A stretch of DNA of 64,000 bases from Luteimonas galliterrae (GTDB taxonomy: Bacteria; Pseudomonadota; Gammaproteobacteria; Xanthomonadales; Xanthomonadaceae). Positions 42,135 through 50,400 of the stretch are shown here, piece by piece. The notes under the pieces were generated by a model. That model ran no database searches, was not told the DNA's origin, and saw only the letters and a program-made list of their open reading frames with translations. The DNA lies in assembly GCF_023374055.1 (NCBI RefSeq), contig NZ_JAMBEP010000001.1, forward strand, positions 806,001 to 870,000, read 5' to 3'. Every line of letters begins with the position of its first letter. The stretch's first letter is position 1. Position numbers and translations under genes: made by a program.

Positions 42135-43031
42135 CTACGCCCGGCGCCAATCGTCGCCGAACACTTCCTGCATGCGGCGATACGCCTCGCGCTCGGCGTC
42201 GTTGTTGGCGCGCGGCGCCAGCACTTCCAGCTCCACGATTTGATCGCCCGCCTGGGCACCCGGCAGTCCGCGGCCGCGCAGGCGCAGCTTGCGGCCGGCT
42301 TCGGAGTCCGCGGGAATTTTCAGGTCCACCGCACCGCCGAGCGTGGGCACGCTGACCGTCGCGCCCAATGCGGCTTCCCAGGGCGCCACCGGCAACACGT
42401 AGATGATGTTGCGGCCGTCCACTTCGAACTGCGGATGCGCGGCGTATTCGATTTCGAGCAGCAAATCGCCATGCGCGCCCTGCCCGGCCAGCCGGATCAG
42501 CTGGCCCGGCTTGATGCCCTTGGGGATGCGGACGTCCAGCGATTTTCCGTTGATGCCGATGCGCACCGTGGAACCGTCGTGGACCGCTTCCAGCGGCACC
42601 GCCAACTTGGCGCGCGTGGGGCCCTGCGGCCGCGGCCCGCGGCCGGGCGCCTGCTGGCCGAAACCGCCGCCTCCGCGCGCGCGTCCGAACAGGCTCTCGA
42701 AGAAATCGCTGAAGCCGCCGCCATCGCCGCCGGCGAAGACTTCGTCGAAATCGAAATCGCCGGGGCCGTGGCCGAATCCGCCGGGCGGCGGTTGCACTTC
42801 GTCGCCCGGCCGGTAGCCGCGCGTGCGCAACTGGTCGTAGGCGGCGCGCTTCTGCGGATCGCGCAGCGCTTCGTAAGCTTCGTTGACGGCCTTGAATTTT
42901 TCCTCGGCGCCGGCTTCCTTGCTGACGTCGGGATGGTATTTGCGCGCCAGCCGGCGATAAGCGGTCTTCAGTTCCGCTTCGCCCGCGCTCGGTTCGACGC
43001 CGAGTATCTGGTAGTAATCCTTGAACTGCAT
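42135..43031 (-). CDS. cbpA: DnaJ-family co-chaperone, CbpA-like
   Basis: 298 residues. J domain at 4-70 with the HPD motif in [11 protein letters not shown], a Gly/Phe-rich linker (about 75-140, [20 protein letters not shown]) and the two-part DnaJ C-terminal substrate domain without a cysteine zinc finger ([19 protein letters not shown]). That layout is CbpA/DjlA class B type. Start ATG 43031. It lies 74 bp downstream of hsp20 on the same strand and likely shares its heat-shock promoter. Confidence 0.88.
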   Translation of the reverse strand: MQFKDYYQILGVEPSAGEAELKTAYRRLARKYHPDVSKEAGAEEKFKAVNEAYEALRDPQKRAAYDQLRTRGYRPGDEVQPPPGGFGHGPGDFDFDEVFAGGDGGGFSDFFESLFGRARGGGGFGQQAPGRGPRPQGPTRAKLAVPLEAVHDGSTVRIGINGKSLDVRIPKGIKPGQLIRLAGQGAHGDLLLEIEYAAHPQFEVDGRNIIYVLPVAPWEAALGATVSVPTLGGAVDLKIPADSEAGRKLRLRGRGLPGAQAGDQIVELEVLAPRANNDAEREAYRRMQEVFGDDWRRA

Positions 43032-43105
43032 ATCGGCTCCACGACGCTCGGCCCGCGGCATCGCTGCCGCAGGCCGAGATTAGCCCACTTGTTGTCAGGC
43101 CGCGA

Positions 43106-43564
43106 TCACTGCACGGTCGGCGCGCCTACCTGGATGCGTCGCGGCGTGGTCTCGGGCTTCTTGGGGATGGTGATTTCCAGCACGCCATTGCGGCCGCTGG
43201 CGGCGATGCCGTCGGCGTCGGCGCTGTCCGGAAGGGCGAAACGCCGGTGGAAACTGCCGTAGCGGCGCTCCACGCGCGAGAAGCGCTCGGTTTCTGCGGT
43301 GCTTTCGCTGCTGCGTTCGCCCTTGATCGACAGGATGCCCTTGTCCATCTGCACCTCGATGTCCTGCGGATCGATGCCCGGCAGGTCGGCGTAGATGACG
43401 AAACGGTTCGGTTCTTCCTTGATGTCCACGCGCGGCACCCACTGCGCGGTCACCACGGCCGATTCGTCGGTGTCGGCGTTGTCGAAAAAGCGGTCGAACA
43501 CCTGCTTGATCTCATCCTGCAGCGCGGTCTGGCCGGGCCACTGGCGGTAACGGACGATACTCAT
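43106..43564 (-). CDS. small heat shock protein (Hsp20/alpha-crystallin)
   Basis: 152 residues. Alpha-crystallin domain about 45-140 with VDIKEEPNRFVIYADLPGID and the conserved NGVLEITIPKK near the end. N-terminus SIVRYRQWPGQTALQDEIKQ is typical of proteobacterial members. ATG 43564 has GGAG upstream; a longer frame to about 43648 exists but would overlap the promoter. Cytosolic holdase binding unfolding proteins, consistent with its neighbour CbpA. Confidence 0.92.
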   Translation of the reverse strand: MSIVRYRQWPGQTALQDEIKQVFDRFFDNADTDESAVVTAQWVPRVDIKEEPNRFVIYADLPGIDPQDIEVQMDKGILSIKGERSSESTAETERFSRVERRYGSFHRRFALPDSADADGIAASGRNGVLEITIPKKPETTPRRIQVGAPTVQ

Positions 43565-43620
43565 GGTCTTCACTCCAATACGTTGGCTCGGAAAGGGCGG
43601 CGCACGGCCGCCATGCCGGG

Positions 43621-43649
43621 AAAATAGGTCCCGGCGGAACGATTTCAAG
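43621..43649 (-). promoter_or_regulatory. sigma-32 type heat-shock promoter of hsp20-cbpA
   Basis: On the minus strand a perfect CTTGAAA (43649-43643), 14-bp spacer and CCTATTTT (43628-43621) resemble the sigma-32 consensus (CTTGAAA, CCCCATNT). It lies 57 bp before the hsp20 ATG, which supports function. Confidence 0.7.
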
Positions 43650-43724
43650 CCCGCCCCGGCGGGCGCCGTTGACGCGGTTTTAGCAGCGCCCCGCTAGACT
43701 CGGGCCTTCCCCACGGAGAGCCCT

Positions 43725-44201
43725 ATGACCATCCAAGTCGGCGACCGCATGCCCGAAGCCACCCTGCAACGCATCCGCGAAGGCGTCGAAACGGTCGATA
43801 CCCCCACGCTGTTCGACGGCAAGAAGGTCGTGCTCTTCGCGGTGCCTGGCGCGTTCACCCCGACGTGTTCGGAACGGCACCTGCCCGGGTTCGTCGAGCA
43901 TTTCGGGCAGTTCCGTGAGAAGGGTATCGAAGTGCTGTGCATGTCGGTCAACGACCCGTTCGTGATGAAGGCCTGGGGCGAAAGCCAGCACGTGCCGGAC
44001 GGGCTGATGATGCTGGCCGATGGCAACGGCGATTTCACCCGCTCGTTGGGCCTGGAGATGGACGCCAGCGCTTACGGCATGGGCACCCGCTCCAAACGGT
44101 TCGCGCTTTACGCCGAGGACGGCGTCGTCAAGAAGATCAATATCGAAGCGCCCGGGGAATTCCGCGTTTCGTCGGCCGAGCACATGCTTTCGCAGCTTTG
44201 A
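43725..44201 (+). CDS. peroxiredoxin (Prx5/AhpC-TSA type)
   Basis: 158 residues; reduces hydrogen and organic peroxides. Peroxidatic Cys 48 in AVPGAFTPTCSERHLPG, a further Cys 72 (GIEVLCMSVND) that may act in resolution, and the Arg in MGTRSKRFALY. The length is typical for Prx5-like proteins without a fused glutaredoxin domain. ATG 43725 follows GGAG. The neighbour is a ferritin-like gene, giving a local peroxide/iron pairing. Confidence 0.92.
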   Translation: MTIQVGDRMPEATLQRIREGVETVDTPTLFDGKKVVLFAVPGAFTPTCSERHLPGFVEHFGQFREKGIEVLCMSVNDPFVMKAWGESQHVPDGLMMLADGNGDFTRSLGLEMDASAYGMGTRSKRFALYAEDGVVKKINIEAPGEFRVSSAEHMLSQL

Positions 44202-44222
44202 ACCCAGTCCCCGAGGCCAGCC

Positions 44223-44795
44223 ATGAGCAAGAAGCCAGCCAACAGTGCCAAGGTCGCCTCCGCAGGCGGCATCGACAGTACCGCCACGCTGCGCGCCAAC
44301 GCGCGCAAGAACATCGACAAAGGCGCCGTCACCCAAACCTACGCGGCCGACAAAGCCGCCGTGATCAAGCTGCTCAACGACGCGCTGGCTACAGAATACG
44401 TCTGCGTGTTGCGCTACTACCGCCATTACTTCATGGCCTCGGGCATGCTCGCGGATGCGGTCAAGGGCCAATTCCTGGAGCACGCGCAGCAGGAACAAGC
44501 GCATGCGCACAAGATCGCCGAACGCATCGTGCAGTTGGGCGGCGAGCCGGACCTGAATCCGGATACGCTGACCCGCCGTTCCCATGCCGAGTACCAGGAA
44601 GGCAAGGACCTGCGCGACATGGTCAAGGAAGACCTGATCGCCGAGCGCATCGCGATCGACAGCTACCGGCAGATGATCAACTACATCGGCGACCGCGATA
44701 CGACCACCAAACGGATGCTGGAAGGCATCCTCGAGCAGGAAGAAGAGCACGCCGACGAGTTCGCCGACCTGCTCAACGGCTGGATCGGCAAGTAG
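44223..44795 (+). CDS. ferritin-like protein (bacterioferritin/Dps-like diiron fold)
   Basis: 190 residues, four-helix bundle. Glu 58 in ALATEYVCVLRYY, Glu 91 and His 94 in EHAQQEQAHAHK (ExxH), then EDLIAERIAIDSYRQ and EEEHADEF supply the expected diiron ligands of a bacterioferritin-type centre. The N-terminal 35 residues are an extra basic, disordered-looking tail. Iron storage or oxidation is likely; heme binding cannot be judged. Start ATG 44223, 21 bp after the peroxiredoxin gene, so both probably share a transcript. Confidence 0.85.
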   Translation: MSKKPANSAKVASAGGIDSTATLRANARKNIDKGAVTQTYAADKAAVIKLLNDALATEYVCVLRYYRHYFMASGMLADAVKGQFLEHAQQEQAHAHKIAERIVQLGGEPDLNPDTLTRRSHAEYQEGKDLRDMVKEDLIAERIAIDSYRQMINYIGDRDTTTKRMLEGILEQEEEHADEFADLLNGWIGK

Positions 44796-44800
44796 CTGTT

Positions 44801-44925
44801 GCCCATTTTGAAAAAAGGGGGCAATCGCCGAAGGCGATGGGGGATTTGCTTTTGATCTTGTTTTGCCCGAAGACAAGATCAAAAGCAAATCCCCCTCAAT
44901 CCCCCTTTTTCAAAGGGGGAAGAAC
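44801..44925. repeat. inverted repeat with a 22-bp perfect stem (GGGGGATTTGC family)
   Basis: GGGGGATTTGC... GATCTTG (44839-44860) and its exact reverse complement (44874-44895) enclose a 13-bp loop. Outside are GAAAAAAGGGGG (left) and CCCCCTTTTTCAAAGGGGG (right), which can extend the pairing, with a small internal hairpin at 44820-44840. It fills the gap between the ferritin-like gene and the pbpC stop. A second copy is nested inside REPIN 9 (60671-60775). Confidence 0.85.
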
Positions 44926-44926
44926 A

Positions 44927-47290
44927 TCAACGCAGAATGCGGAACCTCACGCGCTTCCAAGCACCGCTGTTCGCCAGCGCTGTGAGCGTGTGCTCGCCGC
45001 CTGCATCGTAGTCGTGGGCGAACACCTGCGCACCGCGCGTCTCGCCGATCCATCGCCCGTCCAGCAGCCATTGCACCCGCGCGTCCGTGCCGAGCGCACG
45101 GACTTGCAGACGCAAGGGCTTGTCGCTGCCGGGCGCGCGCGCCAGCGTGGCGGCATCGTTGATGCCTTCGATGTGCAGCTCCTCGGCGGCGTCGCGCCCG
45201 TCGGGCGTACAGTCCGGCGCCAGCGACGGCAAGCTGGACGCTTTGCGGGTTGCGCTGGAAAGCCACGGCGACGCCAACGATGGCCAGCGCGCGATTTCCG
45301 CAACCTGCGCCCGATGCGGACGCGCGCAGTCCCCCGACAGGCGCTGGCCCGTGTCGGCATCGATGCGGAACCGCTCCAGGCCCGGACTCCACAAGCGTGC
45401 GCCGCGTTCGGCGAAGGTGGGCGGCAACGCGCCGTCGAGCGTCCAGGCTTTCATCTTGCGATGGCAGAGCGCGGCGGACTGCGCGTCGGCGCCGGTGCCC
45501 AACGGCCAGCAGATCTCGGCCTCCGCCACGCTCGCGGGCGCCGGCCGCGGCACGGCCTCGCCGCGCACGCGCGGCAGGCTATCGACCACTTCGAACATCA
45601 GCGGCAAGGCCGTGACTGCGCCGTATTGTCCGGGCAAAGGCGTGCCGTCCGGACGGCCGACCCAGACGCCGACGGTGTAGCGGCGCGTGCCGCCGACCGC
45701 CCAAGCGTCGCGGAAGCCGTAGCTGGTGCCGGTTTTCCACGCCACCTTGGGTCGCAATCCGGGATCGAAGGCCTCCGATGCCTGTCCCGGCCGCGGGTTG
45801 GCTTCGAGTATTTCGCGCACGATCCATGCAGCGCCGGGCGATAGCAGGCGCCGTTCGACGCGCGCGTCGCCCGCGGCATAACGCACGCGGCCGGCGACAC
45901 CCTCGCGGTTGAACGCGGCGAATGCGCCGGCCAGATCCTCCAGCCGCACGCCCGTGCCGCCGAGTATCAATGCCAGATTCGGCTTGGCGCCGCGCGGGAA
46001 TTTCAGTTCGACGCCGGCATTGGCCAACCGCGCTGCGAATCGCGAAGGCCCGACGCGATCGAGCATATCCACCGCCGGCACGTTCAACGACAGGCGCAAG
46101 GCCTGCGCCACGCCGATCGGTCCATTGAATTCGGTATCGAAATTGGTCGGCCTGTAATCGCCGAAGGCCTGCGGCGCGTCGACCAGCAGGCTTTCCGAAT
46201 GGATCAGGCCGTCGTCCAGCGCCAGTCCGTACAGGAACGGCTTCAGCGTGGAACCCGGCGAGCGCCAGGCCTGTACCATGTCGACGTGGCCCAGGCGTGC
46301 CTTGTCGCCGTACGTCACCGAACCGACGTAGGCGCGGGCCTCGAGCGTGGCGTTGTCCACGACCAGCAACGCGGCCGAAGTGCGTTCGGGCAGTTGCGAG
46401 AAATAGGCGGCGACGCGTTCTTCCAGCGTGCGTTGCAATTGCGGGTCGATCGTAGAGACGATGCGCTCGGCGCGCGGATGCGCGCGGCGCAAGCGTTCGG
46501 CCAGCAGCGCCGCCGACAGCGGCGGCTGCAGCGCGCGCGCTACCACCGGCTCTATTCGGGCGTCTTCGACTTCCGCGCGGCTCCACACGCCGAGCGCGGC
46601 CATCCGCGCGAGCACTTTGTCGCGCGCGCGACGCGCGGCTTCCGGTTCGCGGTCCGGACGCAGGCGGCTGGGCGATTGCGGAAGCACGGTCAGCAAGGCC
46701 GCTTCAGCCTGCGACAATCGCGCCGCCGGTTTTCCCAGATACGCCCAGCTCGCGGCTTCCACGCCTTCGATGGTGCCGCCGTAAGGCGCGCGGTTGAGGT
46801 AGAGCGTCAGTATTTCGCGCTTGGACAGATGCGCTTCCAGCTGCAACGCGCGCAGCAGCTGTTTCAGTTTTCCCCACGGCGTGCGCGAGTGCGGATCGAG
46901 GATGCGCGCGACCTGCATCGTCAGCGTCGAACCGCCGGAGACGATGCGGCCGTGGCGCGCCCATTGCCACCCTGCGCGTACCAGCGCCACCGGGTTGACG
47001 CCGGGGTGGCGCCAGAAATGGCGGTCCTCGTAGTTGAGCAGTGCCTGCAGGTAAAGCGGCGAGACGGTTTGCAGCGAGGCCGGATAGCGCCAGATGCCAT
47101 CGCGATCGGCGAAAGCGCGTAGCGGAGTGCCGTCGCGCGCGGCGACCAGGATGCTGGTGTCGCGTTGCTTCGGCAGCGGGATCGGGAAGATCAGGTCGAG
47201 CAGCAATAGCGACGAAAGCAACGCGACGGTGCTCCAGCGCAGCCATGGCCGCCACTGCCGCGGTTGTTTTCGGCCGTCATCCCGGCGCAT
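44927..47290 (-). CDS. pbpC: penicillin-binding protein 1C
   Basis: 787 residues from ATG 47290. A single N-terminal membrane anchor (STVALLSSLLLLDLI) is followed by the glycosyltransferase domain (ALLNYEDRHFWRHPGVN, SGGSTLTMQVARIL, LYLNRAPYGG) and the transpeptidase domain with SPGSTLKPF, SLNVPAV and KTGTSYGFRDAW. The C-terminal BiPBP_C domain (about 680-787) ends RVRFRILR. ATG 47290 lies in the loop of a hairpin repeat, so the first three codons come from that repeat; an upstream ATG at 47409 would read the whole repeat pair. PbpC is usually paired with alpha-2-macroglobulin as here. Confidence 0.9.
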   Translation of the reverse strand: MRRDDGRKQPRQWRPWLRWSTVALLSSLLLLDLIFPIPLPKQRDTSILVAARDGTPLRAFADRDGIWRYPASLQTVSPLYLQALLNYEDRHFWRHPGVNPVALVRAGWQWARHGRIVSGGSTLTMQVARILDPHSRTPWGKLKQLLRALQLEAHLSKREILTLYLNRAPYGGTIEGVEAASWAYLGKPAARLSQAEAALLTVLPQSPSRLRPDREPEAARRARDKVLARMAALGVWSRAEVEDARIEPVVARALQPPLSAALLAERLRRAHPRAERIVSTIDPQLQRTLEERVAAYFSQLPERTSAALLVVDNATLEARAYVGSVTYGDKARLGHVDMVQAWRSPGSTLKPFLYGLALDDGLIHSESLLVDAPQAFGDYRPTNFDTEFNGPIGVAQALRLSLNVPAVDMLDRVGPSRFAARLANAGVELKFPRGAKPNLALILGGTGVRLEDLAGAFAAFNREGVAGRVRYAAGDARVERRLLSPGAAWIVREILEANPRPGQASEAFDPGLRPKVAWKTGTSYGFRDAWAVGGTRRYTVGVWVGRPDGTPLPGQYGAVTALPLMFEVVDSLPRVRGEAVPRPAPASVAEAEICWPLGTGADAQSAALCHRKMKAWTLDGALPPTFAERGARLWSPGLERFRIDADTGQRLSGDCARPHRAQVAEIARWPSLASPWLSSATRKASSLPSLAPDCTPDGRDAAEELHIEGINDAATLARAPGSDKPLRLQVRALGTDARVQWLLDGRWIGETRGAQVFAHDYDAGGEHTLTALANSGAWKRVRFRILR

Positions 47291-47380
47291 GCCGGGATCC
47301 AGGCCCGCGTGTTCGGGAGTTGCGATGGGCACGGATATGACGTCGGATCCACTGGATCCCGGCTTGCGCCGGGATGACGG
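47274..47380. repeat. GIY-YIG-type hairpin repeat pair without a nuclease gene
   Basis: Left arm 47274-47302 and right arm 47352-47380 are reverse complements with one mismatch in the loop. Stem ATCCCGGC/GCCGGGAT and the flanks CCGTC and CCAG are the same as in element 2, with CCAG facing inwards. Only 49 bp lie between the arms, without a gene. This is the form expected of a non-autonomous unit of the GIY-YIG element family. It lies between the alpha-2-macroglobulin stop and pbpC, and its left arm contains the pbpC start codon. Confidence 0.8.
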
Positions 47381-47432
47381 CTGTAAGGGTGGCAGCGATG
47401 GGATGCCCGCAACTAGCGGACATCCCATCGTC

Positions 47433-50400
47433 TCAAGGCTGCACCACCGTAATCGTCGCCGGATTCGACTTGCCCACGCCGCGCAAATCCGGCCGGTACA
47501 TGTCCTCCACCAGCGGCGGCGGCACGGTGTAAGTACCCGGCGTAACCGCGCGGACCAGGTAGAACACGCGGGCCCTGTCGTTGCTCTCCAGCTTGAGCGC
47601 AGCCACGTAACGGTCGTCGCGGTACTCCTCGTGCCGCACTTCGGCCGCGCTGCCGCGGTCGGTGATTTCGATGCCGTCGACCACCACGTCCGCCCACTGC
47701 TTGGCGTCGCCGAGGTTGAAGTTCTCGATCTCCAGCCCCGCCGGCAGCAGGTCGGTGAGCAAAGCATCGGGCATGGCGCGGCTAGCGGTGATGCTGACCG
47801 CGACGATCAGCGCATCGCCTTCGCGCAGCTTGCCGCCTGCCCAGGGCTTGCCGTCCGGCGTGTACCACTTGCGCTCGACATCGAGCACGCTGTTGTCCGG
47901 CGCAGGCGCGCTGCGCGGGATGCCGGCGGCCTCGAGGCTCACGTAGAGCGGGCCTTGTCCTTCCGGCGCGAAACGGACGCCGCGGCTCAGCGTGGCGTAG
48001 TCGAAATCGCGTCCCCACAGTTTGGCGCTGGGGATATCCTCGGCCAGATCGCCGACCTGCAAGGTGCCGCTGAACTGCTTGCCCTGCTGGGCGAGCAAGG
48101 CCTTGCCGACGCGGCCCAGCGCGACCTGTTCCTGCGTGCTGAAATAGGTCCACTGCCGGTTGCGGCGGGCATCCAGCTCGCGGCCTAGGTCGACCACGCG
48201 CGCATCGTATTCGGGCTTGTTCAGACCGCGCTCGTGGGTGAGCGCGATCATCAGCGCTTCGTCGCGCAACGATGTGCCGTAATCGCCAAGGTATTCCGGC
48301 CGTTCCTTGCGCAGCGCGAAGCCCTGCGCGATCGCCTTCTGGCCGCGGTTCTTGTCGCCTTGCAGCGACAGCGCCAGGCCCAGGTGCACCAGCGACAGGC
48401 CGGTCAGCGACTTGCTGCGGTCGTTGTCGTACAAGGCGCGCAGCGTGCCCAACGGCGCCCGGTTGACGCGCGCCAGCACGTAACCCGCATGCGCCTGATA
48501 GGCGAATTTGAGGTGATCGCGGTTGTCGTAGCCGTAGAACGGCGCGCCGCCGCCGAGCAGGTCCTCGTTGAGGCGGGTCAGCGCCTTCTGCAGCACGCCG
48601 TCGGGAACGTCGAAGCCGGCGTCGCGCGCATCGAGCAGGAATTCGACGATGTACGGCGTCAGGCCGGGATTGACGTAATCGTCGTCGCCCCACATCGAGA
48701 AATGGCCGTTGCCGACCTGCATCGATCCCAGCCGGCCGAAGGCGCCTTCCAGGCGGGCGCGGCGCTGCTTCGCGTCCAGACCTTTCACGCCGAGCATCTT
48801 CGCGGTCGGTTCGTCGAGCAGCAGTGCGGCATAGCCCTTGCTGGTGGTCTGCTCGGCGCAGCCGTACGGATATTCGAGCGCGCCCTTCAGCACGCTGGCG
48901 AAGGGAATCGGCGGCAGCGCGCTGACCGTCATGCGGGCGCTGACCGAATCGGCCATCAAACCGTCGGCGAAATCCGCCCCGAGCGATACCGGCGCGACCG
49001 GATCCAGCACCCGCGTCTGCGCCCGCAGCACGCCGGGCCAGGCTGCGCGCACCGGCACGTCGTATCGGCGGTCCACCTTGAAGCCGTTGCCGTCCACGCG
49101 GACCCGCACTTTGGCCGTGGTGTAGCCCTCCTTCGCCACCAGCGGGAAGCTGAGCGTGGTCTTGGCGTCGCCCGCCAGCTTCGCGCTGCGCGCATTGTCG
49201 GCGATGCCGAGAGGGCCCTCGCCGTCCACGCGGATCTTGAAATCGCCGGGCTTGCCGGTGAAGTTCTGCACGTCCAGCGTGACCGTGCTGCGGTCGCCCG
49301 GCGCCAGCACGCGCGGCAGGCTGGCCTCGGCCACGATCGGCGCGCGCACCAGCAGTTCCTTGTCGCGGTTGCCGTAGCGCTGGTCGGAATAGACCAGCGC
49401 CGACACGCGCAAGGTGCCGTTGAAATCAGGCACCGCCAGCTTGATGCGCGCCACGCCTTTCGCGTCCAGCTTCACCGGGCCGGCGAACAAGTCCACGGTC
49501 TGCACGCGCGACGTCGGCCGTCGCGCCTGCGACAGCGGCTGCAGGGCCATGTCGCCGCCGAAGCGGATCTTGGCGACGCTGCCTTCGAAACTTTCGATGA
49601 CCCGGCCATACAGGTCGTAAGCGTCCACGCCCAGGCGCCGTTGCGCGAAGAAATGGGCATTGGCGTCAGGCACCGGGAAGCGGGTGATGTTGAGGATGCC
49701 GACATCGACCGCCGACACGGTCACGTAGGCTTCCTTGCCGGCCAGCTCGGGCACGGCGATGGTGGCCTTGAGGTCCTGCTCGGGCCGCATCTGCTGCGGC
49801 ATCGACAGGCCCACGCCGACCCTGCGGTCGCGCCGGTCCATCGGTACGTGCGCAACGCCGACCGCGCGCGCCGGCGTGATCTTGCTCGGCGCGCTGCCGC
49901 CGCGGAATACCAGTGCGGTCACGTAGACGTCGTGGCGCTCCCATTCTTGCGTCACCGGGATTTCGAACGTGCTCCCGGCCTTCGCGTCGATGTCCTGCAC
50001 GTACAGCATGTGGTCGCTCTCGACCATCAAGACGCCCTTGCCGTCGTGCGGCGGCGTCAGCGTGACTTTGAGTTTGTCGCCGGCGCGGTATTGGGTCTTG
50101 TCCAGCGACAGCTTCACCTTGTCGGGACGCGCGTCGCTACCGCGGTTCTGGTCGTCCCAGCTCCAGCCGGCGGTGAAGGGATAGCGGCTGGTCAGGCCGG
50201 TGGCGGGATCGAATACGTCGACGCGATATTCGCCCCACTCCACCGGGAAGTCGAAGCGTGCGGCCGTGGTGCCGACATCGATCGTTTTGGTCTCGACGTT
50301 TTCGAAGCGGCGGGTGAAGTCGTAGTCCCAGCCGCCTTCGTCGTCGTAATTCCAATGGTAGTCGCGGCGCTCGCGCACCAACGTGACCTTCAGGCCCTTG

